Assembly (NCBI GenBank): GCA_937139405.1
Contig: CAKZPV010000004.1
Span: forward strand, 186,001-250,000
Direction of reading: 5' to 3'
DNA: 64,000 bases
Source: an uncultured Nitrospirota bacterium
GTDB lineage: Bacteria > Nitrospirota > Nitrospiria > Nitrospirales > UBA8639
Positions 1-8,445 of this stretch are shown piece by piece. The notes beneath the pieces were generated by a model. That model was not told where the DNA came from. It did no database searches and saw nothing but the letters and a program-made list of their open reading frames with translations. Each line of letters opens with the position of its first letter. Positions within the stretch are counted from its first letter, which is position 1. The position numbers and the translations under genes are program-made.

Positions 1-929
1 ACATGACGATCATCGACGGAGAGATCACACCCTTTGATTGTATTGAATTCAACGCCGAATTGCGCTGGATTGATGTGATGAGTGAAGTAGCATTTCTGAT
101 CATGGACCTAGAGGAACACGGCTATCCACACCTCGGGCATCAGTTCTTGAATGGGTATCTCCAACATACCGGTGATTATGAAGGACTCAGGTTGCTGCCC
201 TATTATCTAGTATATCGTGCATTGGTGAGGGCGAAAGTTGCCATCCTTCGCAGAGAACAAGTTTCCCCTCAGACACAAGATTATCTAGAGTCTTCAGTTA
301 ACTACCGACATTATCTACAGCTTGCGCGCCAACACATGGACAAAGAACCATCTATCCTTTTGATCACTCATGGATTATCTGGTTCAGGAAAATCCACTGT
401 GAGTCTGGCATTAACCCAAGCGAAAGGAATCATTCAGATTCGGTCGGACATCGAAAGAAAAAGACTTAGTAGCCTAAAAGTCACTGAGCACCACACATTT
501 GAAGTGAATACCGGAATGTATGACAGCCAACAGACCGAGAAAACCTATCAACGACTGGCTGAGTTAGCGACTTATGTCATTGAAGCCGGCTTCCCTGTTT
601 TGTTGGATGCAACGTTTCTCCAAGAAAAGCACCGCGACCTCATAAGACAAGTGGCTAACACGCTTCAGGTCCCCTTTCTCATCTTACATTGTGTGGCACC
701 GAACACTATGCTCGAACAACGCATATGTGTTCGCAAGGAAATTGGCCAGGATCCCTCTGATGCCACACCCGAAGTGTTGAATGTACAACGTGACCACGCA
801 CAGCCTTTGCGAGCTGATGAACAAACTCTGACGCTCACCGTCGACACTAGCCAGGAAAATTATATGCAAACCTTATTGGAAAATTTAAATGAGCGACTGG
901 AAGCCCGAATGAGGCAACCATTTTTATAA
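1..929 (+). CDS. Kinase/ATPase, C-terminal part (partial gene)
   Basis: The gene enters from the left edge, so its start is not visible; the ATG at position 3 lies inside a conserved segment and is probably not the true start. The first 45 or so visible residues (IDGEITPFDCIEFN, then RWIDV) resemble the end of the aminoglycoside phosphotransferase-like half of bifunctional COG2187/COG0645 proteins. The second half is a P-loop kinase domain with Walker A GLSGSGKS at visible residues 124-131 followed by IRSDIERKR. Family members are typically about 500 residues, so roughly 200 are missing. The substrate is unknown. It lies 84 bp before fbaB on the same strand and could be co-transcribed with it. 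Confidence 0.75.
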   Translation, partial: MTIIDGEITPFDCIEFNAELRWIDVMSEVAFLIMDLEEHGYPHLGHQFLNGYLQHTGDYEGLRLLPYYLVYRALVRAKVAILRREQVSPQTQDYLESSVNYRHYLQLARQHMDKEPSILLITHGLSGSGKSTVSLALTQAKGIIQIRSDIERKRLSSLKVTEHHTFEVNTGMYDSQQTEKTYQRLAELATYVIEAGFPVLLDATFLQEKHRDLIRQVANTLQVPFLILHCVAPNTMLEQRICVRKEIGQDPSDATPEVLNVQRDHAQPLRADEQTLTLTVDTSQENYMQTLLENLNERLEARMRQPFL

Positions 930-1013
930 TACTTCTTTATCCTCTTAAGGAATTTCTTTCTAGAAGAATATGATTGACGTAATCTTCACGCACAATGATT
1001 AGGAGACCACATA

Positions 1014-2063
1014 ATGACTAACATTGAAACCGTCTTATCTGACGAAGCAAAAACGCTTCTTCAGCATCAGTGTACAACTATCCCCAAAGACAGTTTGGCC
1101 TTACCAGGACCAGATTTCGTCGATCGAGTCGTTACGTTAAGCGACCGTAGACCACGCACCTTGCGGAGCCTGCAAACGTTCTTTAATCACGGGCGACTAG
1201 CCGGCACAGGATACTTGTCAATTCTTCCAGTCGACCAAGGTGTTGAGCATTCTGCAGGTGCCTCGTTCGCTCCGAATCCCATCTATTTCGATCCTGAGAA
1301 CATTATTCGACTCGCTATTGAAGGCGGCTGCAACGCCGTGGCTTCGACCGTCGGCATCCTGGGTTCCGTGGGCCGAAAATATGCTCACAAAATTCCCTTC
1401 CTTGTGAAGATCAACCATAACGAACTGTTAACGTATCCTGCTATCCATGACCAAACCCTGTTCGCGAGTGTAAACCAGGCCTTTAACTTAGGTGCCGTGG
1501 CCATAGGTGCCACGGTCTATTTCGGTTCTCCGGAAGCCCGTCGCCAAATACAAGAAATCAGCGAAGCCTTTGCGCATGCCCATGAACTGGGTCTGGCTAC
1601 GGTGCTATGGGCGTATCTGCGGAACAGTGCATTTAAAAAAGATGGAAAAGACTATCACAATGCTGCAGACCTGACGGGCCAGGGGAACTACTTGGGTGCA
1701 ACCATTGAGGCGGACATCATCAAGCAAAAACAGGCCGAAAAGAACGGCGGGTATCCCGCCATTCATTTCGGCCGCACCGACGATAGAGTCTACCGAGAAC
1801 TGACCAGTGAACACCCCATCGATTTAGTACGCTATCAGGTAGCCAACTGCTTCATGGGTCGAGTCGGCATGATCAACTCGGGTGGGCCATCGGGCAAGGA
1901 CGATTTGCACCAGGCCGTTCGAACGGCCGTCATTAACAAACGTGCTGGGGGAATGGGAGTCATCAGTGGCCGCAAATCGTTCCAAAAACCGATGAAAGAG
2001 GGGATCGCTCTATTGAATGCAATTCAGGATGTCTATCTATCTCATTCAGTAACAGTAGCTTAA
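1014..2063 (+). CDS. fbaB: Class I fructose-bisphosphate aldolase
   Basis: This cytosolic enzyme cleaves fructose-1,6-bisphosphate to dihydroxyacetone phosphate and glyceraldehyde-3-phosphate, or runs in reverse in gluconeogenesis, through a Schiff-base lysine. The 349-residue protein matches the FbaB (DhnA-type) family end to end, close to the 350 residues of E. coli FbaB. Conserved blocks include [15 protein letters not shown] near residue 71 and ADIIKQK at 233-239, whose K237 is the expected Schiff-base lysine. An AGGAG ribosome site about nine bases upstream supports the ATG. It ends 10 bp from a convergent small gene. Its neighbours suggest central carbon flux under energy limitation. 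Confidence 0.93.
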   Translation: MTNIETVLSDEAKTLLQHQCTTIPKDSLALPGPDFVDRVVTLSDRRPRTLRSLQTFFNHGRLAGTGYLSILPVDQGVEHSAGASFAPNPIYFDPENIIRLAIEGGCNAVASTVGILGSVGRKYAHKIPFLVKINHNELLTYPAIHDQTLFASVNQAFNLGAVAIGATVYFGSPEARRQIQEISEAFAHAHELGLATVLWAYLRNSAFKKDGKDYHNAADLTGQGNYLGATIEADIIKQKQAEKNGGYPAIHFGRTDDRVYRELTSEHPIDLVRYQVANCFMGRVGMINSGGPSGKDDLHQAVRTAVINKRAGGMGVISGRKSFQKPMKEGIALLNAIQDVYLSHSVTVA

Positions 2064-2073
2064 TGTTTTTCGA

Positions 2074-2424
2074 CTAATCCACTTGGTGTTTATGCACTGA
2101 TTCCGCAACATCCATCGAAAACCCTCCATCGTCCCTTAGAATCAGATCACCGTCTTGATCTAGATCAAATCGCACTGAATCCATAAGAACGGTAACCGGT
2201 AATTGATACACAATGAACGTCCCTGAGACAATTGACATGATTTTGGTGCGAGCATCGGACTTCTTTTTCATATTTCCGCTAAACAGATCTCTAACAAACG
2301 TATACCCTTTGACTTTGGCTATCCCTGCCTCATAGACCTGAACTTCTCCGACAAAAAATCGTGGAGTATCTGTTTCAAACAATCGACGATGGACAATTAA
2401 AAGTTTCTCTCCCTGTTCAAGCAT
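2074..2424 (-). CDS. Uncharacterised 116-residue protein
   Basis: I do not recognise this family. The protein is small, soluble and mixed in charge, without a signal peptide, membrane segment or cysteine motif. The N-terminal part (LLIVHRRLFETDTPRFFVGEV) reads like a beta-rich domain, followed by a basic stretch GNMKKKSDARTK near residue 50 and a second hydrophobic beta-like segment. It lies downstream of the CBS-domain gene on the same strand, 90 bp away, so the two may share a transcript, and it is convergent with fbaB. The coding call rests on length, a clean ATG and position between genes. The mixed beta pattern could suit a small-molecule-binding or PilZ-like fold, but no motif supports that. 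Confidence 0.6.
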   Translation of the reverse strand: MLEQGEKLLIVHRRLFETDTPRFFVGEVQVYEAGIAKVKGYTFVRDLFSGNMKKKSDARTKIMSIVSGTFIVYQLPVTVLMDSVRFDLDQDGDLILRDDGGFSMDVAESVHKHQVD

Positions 2425-2514
2425 AATGCCTCCTCTATTGTAAAAACGCTTCGGTCCATTTTCTTGCTTTGACTTGAGACCACCACTGAAGCAATACCGA
2501 TGCGACAGTTCCTA

Positions 2515-3153
2515 TTAACCCCATTGTTCAAATTGGGGATGCGAGACAATCACCCGCAAGATATCACTGCGCGTGATCATGCCCAATAAGGCCTTATCTT
2601 GTGACACCACAGGAATCGCACCAATGCGTTCTTCTAATAATACGCGCGCAATAGCGAGTAGCGTAGCCTCAGGGGCAGCCACTAACACCGGATGACTCAC
2701 ATAGGGTTCGATACTGACCTTGGCCAAATACGCCGACCCTTTAATGCCTGCTAAAGCGGATTCGACCGTCCCACGGGCGAGATCTCGATCCGATAAAATC
2801 CCAACCAATGTGCCTTTTTGAGAATGAATCGGAATATGGCGAAATCTCTTGTCCTTCACCAATTCCCAAGCCTGAGCGAGCGATGTATGCAAAGAAAGGG
2901 ATGTCACAGGAGAAGCCATGATATCTCGAGCTAACAACGCAGAAGGAGTAGTTTCTGAAAAGGCTTGCACTTGTTCATAAAATCGAGTTTGGAAAGAAGA
3001 AGAGCTTTTATGGGGTGACTGTTCGGCAGTCTTGTCTTGGTGTCCGATTGCCTCTATGGCTGAGGTTTTGGATACTTTAGGCACCTTTCGGTCTCGGAAT
3101 ATGCCAGTCACATAGGGCGAATGTGAACCACCGACATCAATGACGGCAAACAT
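2515..3153 (-). CDS. CBS-domain pair protein with N-terminal extension
   Basis: The C-terminal two thirds form a CBS pair (Bateman module). CBS1 covers about residues 85-140 (DIMASPVTSLSLHTSL, then GILSDRDLARG) and CBS2 about 150-208 (HPVLVAAPEATLLAIARVL, then GMITRSDILR). Such pairs sense adenine nucleotides or related ligands. The first 80 residues (MFAVIDVGGSHSPYV and a polar linker) are not CBS and I do not recognise them. No membrane or catalytic domain is present, so a regulatory role is likely. Stand-alone CBS proteins often accompany universal stress proteins in hypoxia-type regulons, which fits the neighbourhood. No sigma54 promoter was found upstream; only a weak TGCGACC half-site lies near 3217. 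Confidence 0.85.
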   Translation of the reverse strand: MFAVIDVGGSHSPYVTGIFRDRKVPKVSKTSAIEAIGHQDKTAEQSPHKSSSSFQTRFYEQVQAFSETTPSALLARDIMASPVTSLSLHTSLAQAWELVKDKRFRHIPIHSQKGTLVGILSDRDLARGTVESALAGIKGSAYLAKVSIEPYVSHPVLVAAPEATLLAIARVLLEERIGAIPVVSQDKALLGMITRSDILRVIVSHPQFEQWG

Positions 3154-3500
3154 CAGGGCTCTCCATTTTCATTAGAGACTCTTTCATGGATGTTCGTGCA
3201 GGACAATTGGTTCCTTGCGACCGAAATTGTCCCTATACCGCACATTCCATTTTTTTAAACAAGAAGATTCGAGCGATGGGTTGAAAGATTTTAGTTTCAA
3301 GCCGTGAATGCTCGAAAGCCATAAAGATTTTCATGGTAATATTTATGCTTACTATGAAGTTCAGAATGCCTACTTCTACTATACATAATTCTATTATAGT
3401 ATCAATCTCATCTATTTTTTTAATCAGCCTCTGGCATGTCACTTCAACAGATCGACATTCTATAATACGACTATGAAACTCTCTGCTTCTTCCTTCCCGA
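3154..3500. other. Intergenic region between divergent genes
   Basis: This stretch separates the CBS gene (minus) from the DUF2238 gene (plus) and should hold both promoters. It becomes AT-rich from about 3340. I see no convincing RNA gene or coding region. Confidence 0.5.
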
Positions 3501-4226
3501 ATGACTTATTCTCATAAACATTTTGTGCCCATCCTGGCAGGACTATTTTTGATGGAATGGATTGCGTTTGCCATTCACCCGTTGCATCGACATGACTGGC
3601 TTCTTGAAAACGTGTTGCTACTTGTTGTTGTTCCTATTCTTGCTTTGACCTATCACCGATTTCCCTTCTCGAAAGTTTCCTACACCTTGCTTTTCCTTTT
3701 TGGAGGTCTGCATGTCGTCGGCGCCCATTATACCTATGCGGAAGTTCCTTATGATTCATGGTGGGAATCGATCACCGGCCATTCTCTGAACGAGCTCCTC
3801 GGATGGACACGTAATAATTTCGACCGCCTCGTCCATTTCTTATATGGTCTCTTGCTGGCCTATCCCATTCGAGAGGTGTACTTGCGCATTGCCGGGATTT
3901 GGGGCTTTTGGGGTTATGCGTTCCCTCTCAGCTTTATCATGGCCACATCCATGACCTTTGAACTCTTAGAATGGGGGGCCGCAACCATCTTTGGAGGAGA
4001 CTTAGGCATTGCGTACTTGGGAACCCAGGGCGATGTATGGGATGCCCACAAGGACATGGCCTTAGCCAGCTTGGGAGCATTGCTGTCCATGCTTTTCACC
4101 GCCTTATTGAACATGTATCTTCAGCGAGACTTTGCCAGGGAATGGGCAGAGAGCCTGCGGATCAAACATCCTGCACCCTTAGGGGAAACAGAAATACGGC
4201 GACTCCGTGAACGGCGTCAGAGATGA
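3501..4226 (+). CDS. DUF2238 (YjdF-like) integral membrane protein
   Basis: The 241-residue protein has about six hydrophobic segments and resembles the DUF2238/YjdF membrane family. Conserved features include the Y-T-Y-A-E-V-P segment near residue 80, NFDRLVHFLYGLL near 112 and the motif FELLEWGAA with a later QGDVWDAHKDM block near residues 170-200, whose acidic residues and histidine are family hallmarks. The C-terminal tail is basic and cytoplasmic in character. The function of the family is not established. The start is uncertain because no clear ribosome site precedes the ATG. It is convergent with the cytochrome c gene, ending 8 bp from it. Confidence 0.82.
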   Translation: MTYSHKHFVPILAGLFLMEWIAFAIHPLHRHDWLLENVLLLVVVPILALTYHRFPFSKVSYTLLFLFGGLHVVGAHYTYAEVPYDSWWESITGHSLNELLGWTRNNFDRLVHFLYGLLLAYPIREVYLRIAGIWGFWGYAFPLSFIMATSMTFELLEWGAATIFGGDLGIAYLGTQGDVWDAHKDMALASLGALLSMLFTALLNMYLQRDFAREWAESLRIKHPAPLGETEIRRLRERRQR

Positions 4227-4234
4227 GGGCAGAA

Positions 4235-4603
4235 TCAATCATCAATGTGACGAGTATCCTCATCTACAGCCAGGGAACGCACATACCTTAAGACGAGGGC
4301 GATTTCTTCATCAGCCAACACGAACCTCCACATCCCCATCGCTGTATCCGAAACACCCATGTGAATACTTTCCCAGAGTGCTTTATCCGGTTTCTTTTGA
4401 ATGCGAGATACTGTCAGATCCGCAACGGGTGGATTAAAGTGAGTATAACCGTCTCCTTTCCCCTCGGGACCGTGGCAAACCTTACAATGCTTCAGATAGA
4501 TCACTCTCCCCTTGTCGGCCTCGCCTTCCTCCGAAAGAACATTCATCGAACATAACAGTGCCACAAAAGCCAGGATAAGGATGACAACAACAGAACGTTT
4601 CAT
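4235..4603 (-). CDS. Small periplasmic c-type cytochrome
   Basis: A 122-residue protein with an N-terminal signal sequence (MKRSVVVILILAFVALLC, probable cleavage around residue 24) and one haem-binding CXXCH motif, CKVCHG, near residue 40. The downstream methionine in DTAMGMWRF is the likely sixth iron ligand, typical of class I cytochromes. It should act as a periplasmic one-electron carrier. It is the last gene of a tight minus-strand operon after the universal stress protein and pentapeptide genes, with a gap of only 18 bp to the latter. It would therefore share the sigma54 promoter at 6942-6957. Its electron partner cannot be read from the sequence. Confidence 0.88.
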   Translation of the reverse strand: MKRSVVVILILAFVALLCSMNVLSEEGEADKGRVIYLKHCKVCHGPEGKGDGYTHFNPPVADLTVSRIQKKPDKALWESIHMGVSDTAMGMWRFVLADEEIALVLRYVRSLAVDEDTRHIDD

Positions 4604-4621
4604 ATCACACCTCGATGACTT

Positions 4622-5941
4622 TCACTGGCAGACTGGAGGGCTCTTCATTCCTTCAGGCAGACGTGTCCGAGCATCCACACAGGCTTCATTGACTTGCTCT
4701 TGGGAAAACCCATGCGCATACCGCATTGCCACTCCCTGCAAACCCGTCCCTCGAAAGGACGCCTTCGTCACATTGGCTCCGCGAACATCAGCTCGATAGA
4801 GTTTCGCTCGATCCAGAATGGCTTCTTGTAAATTGGTTTTGAACATAACGGCAAATTCTAACGTGGCCTTGGAAAGATTGGCTTCTACTAAGTTAGCCCA
4901 TGACAAATCCGCACCTTCTAGATTGGCATGTTGCAAATTCGCTTTTGACAAAAAAGCTTCATCCATTTCAGCCCGTACGAGATTACTTTCGCTTAAATTC
5001 GCTCCTAATAAGTCTGTCTCTTGAAAATTTGCTCCAGCACAATTGGCCTTATGAAGATTAACATGATAGAGCACCGCCCGTTCCAATGTGGCCTCTCGAA
5101 GATCGGCTTGTTCGAGTATGGCCTCATTAAGATTGGCAGCTCCTAAATCTGCTCCAGACAAATCAGCCGAACGGAAATCGGCTTCCATGAGATTGCTCCG
5201 ACTTAGATCTGCCTCAATCAGCTTAGCATGAGCAAACAATGCCCGATAGAAATTTGCTTCTCGCAGATCCGCACGAACCATGTTAGCTCCCTCACCATTG
5301 GCCATTTCCAAATCAGCGCCCACTAAGTACGCTTCCTCCAAATTGGCTCCACGCACAATACCTAAACGAAATCGAGTCTCTGCCAAATTTGCTTCCCGCA
5401 AATCGGCCCCAGAAAAATTGGCTTGACTCAAATCGGCTTTTCGAAAATTCGCCAGACGAAACTTCGCATCAGACGCGTTGGCCCCTCGCATATCTACCGC
5501 ATACAGTGAGGCTTCAGACACATTCGCTTTGTGAAAGTTCGCATGGACTAACGTCGCAGCCGCAAAATCGGCACGAGAAAGATTCGCTCCCTGAAAATTG
5601 GCACCACTGAGGTCTTGCTCTCGAAAGTCAGCTCCGGACAATTCCGCCTCACATAAATTGGCCGCCTTTCCACTGGAATTGGGATGATGTTGCACCCACT
5701 TGGCATGTTCAGCCAAAATCGACAGAAGAACGTCTTCGCTCACCTGACGGCCAGCATACTTCCCAGTACAATCCTCCACCCCTACATTGGAAGGTGTGTC
5801 CTGTTGAACATGGTCCGCATAAGTAAGAGGGACAAGACATAGGACACTCAACATTATGACGGCCATCACAACCATTCTTTGTCCTCTTGGGACTTTCCAC
5901 GTTTGCCAATCAGACCAATTTGTCACCAATCTCAACCTCAC
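4622..5941 (-). CDS. Exported pentapeptide-repeat protein
   Basis: The 439-residue protein starts with a basic region and a hydrophobic segment (about residues 22-42, ending TYADH), a probable signal peptide or anchor. From about residue 100 to 410 it consists almost wholly of A(D/N)LXX pentapeptides such as ADLSGANF. This is the repeat that builds a right-handed quadrilateral beta-helix. The last 30 residues (EQVNEACVDARTRLPEGM) are a non-repeat cap with two cysteines. Pentapeptide proteins have varied roles, from DNA mimicry to scaffolding; location outside the cytoplasm argues against DNA mimicry here. It lies between stress-protein and cytochrome genes in one operon (22 bp and 18 bp gaps). 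Confidence 0.87.
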   Translation of the reverse strand: MRLRLVTNWSDWQTWKVPRGQRMVVMAVIMLSVLCLVPLTYADHVQQDTPSNVGVEDCTGKYAGRQVSEDVLLSILAEHAKWVQHHPNSSGKAANLCEAELSGADFREQDLSGANFQGANLSRADFAAATLVHANFHKANVSEASLYAVDMRGANASDAKFRLANFRKADLSQANFSGADLREANLAETRFRLGIVRGANLEEAYLVGADLEMANGEGANMVRADLREANFYRALFAHAKLIEADLSRSNLMEADFRSADLSGADLGAANLNEAILEQADLREATLERAVLYHVNLHKANCAGANFQETDLLGANLSESNLVRAEMDEAFLSKANLQHANLEGADLSWANLVEANLSKATLEFAVMFKTNLQEAILDRAKLYRADVRGANVTKASFRGTGLQGVAMRYAHGFSQEQVNEACVDARTRLPEGMKSPPVCQ

Positions 5942-5963
5942 TTTCTTTGAACGCCATGTATAA

Positions 5964-6866
5964 CTACCGTATCACCAATACTGATACCGGAGAATACGTA
6001 CTCACCCACTCTGAGACACTTCCCAACATAAACCGTTCAATTCCTGACAAACCTTTTGAGCCAACACAAACCAATGGCGTTTTCAGACGTTTGACCGCCT
6101 CGACAATTTGCATCGGAGGATTTCCCTCAAGAAATTCAGTATCCACCTGAAAACCGGCTTTGAGAAATTTCTTTCGTGATTCAGCCAATAGCACACTGGT
6201 CTGCATTCGAACTGGTGCCATCAATGCCCTGGCTTGCCGCTTTCCCAATATTTCCAAACCCAGGTCGGTTAATTTTTCAGGAACGACCGAGACCGCATGC
6301 AGCGCCACGTCATCAGGATCCAGCCAGTTGGTGATTCTTCGTATCGCCCGTTTCGTAGCTTTTGACCCATCAAGAGCGAGCAACATAGAAAGGGGCACCG
6401 CCAACCTCCCTTTCACCATAAAAACAGAACACGACGCATGGGTGACGACTTTTCTCGATACACTCCCCAACAGATACCCTGGAACATCACTCATCCCTCT
6501 AGACCCGACCGCTATGCAGTCAGCCTGCATTTTCTCACTTGCTCGAAGGATGGCATCCGAAACATCACCTTTCATGACCACTGTGTTCAGGGAAACCAAC
6601 CGACTGGTTCCCGCTTGACTCAGCACCACTTTAAGCCGTTCGACATGCTCATGTAGGAGTTTTTTGCTTACTTGAGTCATTTTTGTAGAGAGGTCAGATA
6701 AAGAAACGGCTTGACTATTGTGAGAAATCCGAGATTTCCCAACATGCCTCGCAGGCAAAACATGCATGAGGACAATCTCCTTAACCCTGTGCCGAAAAAC
6801 TGTTCCAACACCCTGGATTAACAGACGAGAAAAATCTGATCCATCAATAGGGCATAAAATTTTCAT
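5964..6866 (-). CDS. Tandem universal stress protein (UspA x2)
   Basis: The 300-residue protein carries two Usp domains, about residues 1-150 and 155-300. Each has the ATP-binding signature G-x2-G-x9-G-S: GSRGMSDVPGYLLGSVS in the first and GSKGLSGIERFMLGSVS in the second, so both probably bind nucleotide. It is cytoplasmic, and its exact target is unknown for the family. It is first in an operon with the pentapeptide and cytochrome c genes. A sigma54 -24/-12 element lies 76 bp upstream (6942-6957), and an upstream palindrome lies at 7082-7098. Expression is therefore likely controlled by an NtrC-type activator. It is one of four tandem Usp proteins in this window. Confidence 0.92.
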   Translation of the reverse strand: MKILCPIDGSDFSRLLIQGVGTVFRHRVKEIVLMHVLPARHVGKSRISHNSQAVSLSDLSTKMTQVSKKLLHEHVERLKVVLSQAGTSRLVSLNTVVMKGDVSDAILRASEKMQADCIAVGSRGMSDVPGYLLGSVSRKVVTHASCSVFMVKGRLAVPLSMLLALDGSKATKRAIRRITNWLDPDDVALHAVSVVPEKLTDLGLEILGKRQARALMAPVRMQTSVLLAESRKKFLKAGFQVDTEFLEGNPPMQIVEAVKRLKTPLVCVGSKGLSGIERFMLGSVSEWVSTYSPVSVLVIR

Positions 6867-6941
6867 TTTTAAAAGACTCCAATATGATAAAAAATTCTCT
6901 CGAATAATCTCTTGGCTCCAGTTAGCCTCTTCTGCTATTTA

Positions 6942-6957
6942 CGCATGAATCTTGCCA
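6942..6957 (-). promoter_or_regulatory. Probable sigma54 (-24/-12) promoter of the Usp-pentapeptide-cytochrome operon
   Basis: The minus strand reads TGGCAAGATTCATGCG. It has GG and GC separated by exactly 10 bases and differs from TGGCAC-N5-TTGC at two positions. The start site should fall near 6930, giving an untranslated leader of about 65 bases. The call is strengthened by three similar elements before functionally related operons. Confidence 0.6.
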
Positions 6958-7081
6958 AGCATAGACTTTATGTAGCTGTTCTTTCCCCTATAATAACCAT
7001 ACTATTCTTCCTTCATGATTCGGAGTTCAACAGAAGAGTAAGTGCGATGCCCTTTTTCGGCCCAATAGACCTTCTGGCAAG

Positions 7082-7098
7082 TGTAGCGTTTTGCCACT
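7082..7098. promoter_or_regulatory. Candidate activator binding site (UAS) for the 6942 promoter
   Basis: TGTAGCGTTTTGCCACT fits a 7-3-7 layout TGTMGCN-N3-TGCNACA with one mismatch in the right arm. It lies about 125 bp upstream of the sigma54 element on the minus strand, a usual distance for an NtrC-type enhancer. A weaker partial copy begins at 6971. It could also affect the divergent antiporter gene. Confidence 0.45.
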
Positions 7099-7156
7099 GA
7101 CACATCATCGATTTAGGTTCTTAATTCTGTCTTTTCTATACATGTTTTAGGACTCT

Positions 7157-8329
7157 ATGGAAATTGTTCCGAAAATTTTGATCATGTTGGGTCTCCTGTT
7201 TCTTCTGGGTCTTTTAACTGATTTATTGGGACGCCGCACACCATTACCAAGAGTCACCTTATTACTGCTGGCTGGCTTTACCATTGGGCCTTCAGGGTTG
7301 GATGTCCTCCCAGACTTTCGAGAGGAGTGGTTTCCCGTTATCACGGATATCGCCTTATCCATGGTGGGATTCTTATTAGGCCATCATTTAACTCTCTCAT
7401 CACTCAAGCGCCGAGGTAAAATTGTGCTAGGAATCTCTATTGTCGCGGTCTTAGGAACTGCAATGTTCGTTTTAGTGGGACTCCTTCTCGTCGGTGTTCG
7501 GCCAGAGCTGGCACTCATCTTAGCTGGTATCGCACCGGCTACCGCCCCAGCTGCCACTCTTGATGTGATAAGAGAGGTTCATGCCAAAGGAGAGTTTGCC
7601 AAAATATTAGAGAATGTCGTAGCCATTGATGACGCCTGGGGGCTTTTACTCTTTAGCGTATTACTCACCATCGCCCAAATACTCTATGGACCGGGAACCA
7701 GTTGGGATATGCTGTTACTCGGGAGTTGGGAAATTGGCGGCGCCCTATTGCTTGGATTGCTTATTGGAATTCCAATGGCCTATGTCACCGGACGCATTAA
7801 ACCCGGTGAACCAACGCAAGCAGAAGCCTTGGGGTTCGTTCTTCTTTGTGGAGGACTCGCCATTTGGTGGCACGTATCGTTTATTTTAGCTGGGATGGTA
7901 CTTGGAACTACCGTCGCCAATTTAGCCAGGCACCACCGGCGTCCCTTCACAGCTATTGAAGGCATTGAATGGCCTTTCATGATTCTTTTTTTTATCTTAG
8001 CTGGTGCCTCATTTCAGATTCATGCCTTGCAAAGCATCGGTACCATCGGAGCAGCCTATATTCTATTTCGATTGATTGGACGTGTGATTGGTGCCTGGTG
8101 GGGAGGATTGATCGGCGGTGCGAACAAATTCATACGTAATTGGATGGGTCTTGCGCTATGGCCTCAGGCAGGAGTGGCAATCGGCATGGCTCTTCTTGCT
8201 AGTCAACATTTCCCAGAATTAAAAGATACCATTCTCTCGGTTGTTATTGGATCCACCATCATCTTCGAGTTAATAGGTCCAATGATGACTCGAAAAGCCT
8301 TAATCCTCTCAGGAGAAGCTAGGCAGTAG
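7157..8329 (+). CDS. Kef/CPA2-type cation:proton antiporter
   Basis: A 390-residue integral membrane protein with about 11-12 hydrophobic segments, matching the Na+/H+ exchanger (CPA2, KefB-like) domain. Signature regions include LLLAGFTIGPSGLDVLP near residue 35, AGIAPATAPAATLDVIRE near 118 and ENVVAIDDAWGLLLFS near 150, which carries acidic residues typical of the transport site. The protein ends after the membrane domain, so the TrkA-N/RCK regulatory domain of full-length Kef systems is absent. Exchange of Na+ or K+ for protons is the family role, but the ion is not predictable here. It is divergent from the Usp operon, with the regulatory sites between them. Confidence 0.9.
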   Translation: MEIVPKILIMLGLLFLLGLLTDLLGRRTPLPRVTLLLLAGFTIGPSGLDVLPDFREEWFPVITDIALSMVGFLLGHHLTLSSLKRRGKIVLGISIVAVLGTAMFVLVGLLLVGVRPELALILAGIAPATAPAATLDVIREVHAKGEFAKILENVVAIDDAWGLLLFSVLLTIAQILYGPGTSWDMLLLGSWEIGGALLLGLLIGIPMAYVTGRIKPGEPTQAEALGFVLLCGGLAIWWHVSFILAGMVLGTTVANLARHHRRPFTAIEGIEWPFMILFFILAGASFQIHALQSIGTIGAAYILFRLIGRVIGAWWGGLIGGANKFIRNWMGLALWPQAGVAIGMALLASQHFPELKDTILSVVIGSTIIFELIGPMMTRKALILSGEARQ

Positions 8330-8445
8330 TCAGATATGCTGAGGACTCGGGTGCACGGAATCGCTATCATGACCTCAGATAGATCTCAACTCATTTTTTC
8401 GAGTACACCACATACAACTTCACTCCTATTCCCTTCCCGATATTC

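Noticed and set aside
3200-3230. TGCGACC half-site before the CBS gene as a further activator site
   Set aside because: Single half-site, no matching left arm, and no sigma54 element between it and either neighbouring gene.
4622-5941. Regular short DNA repeats that could suggest a CRISPR-like array
   Set aside because: The repeats are 15-base codon blocks of the pentapeptide protein, continuous in one open frame, without spacers.
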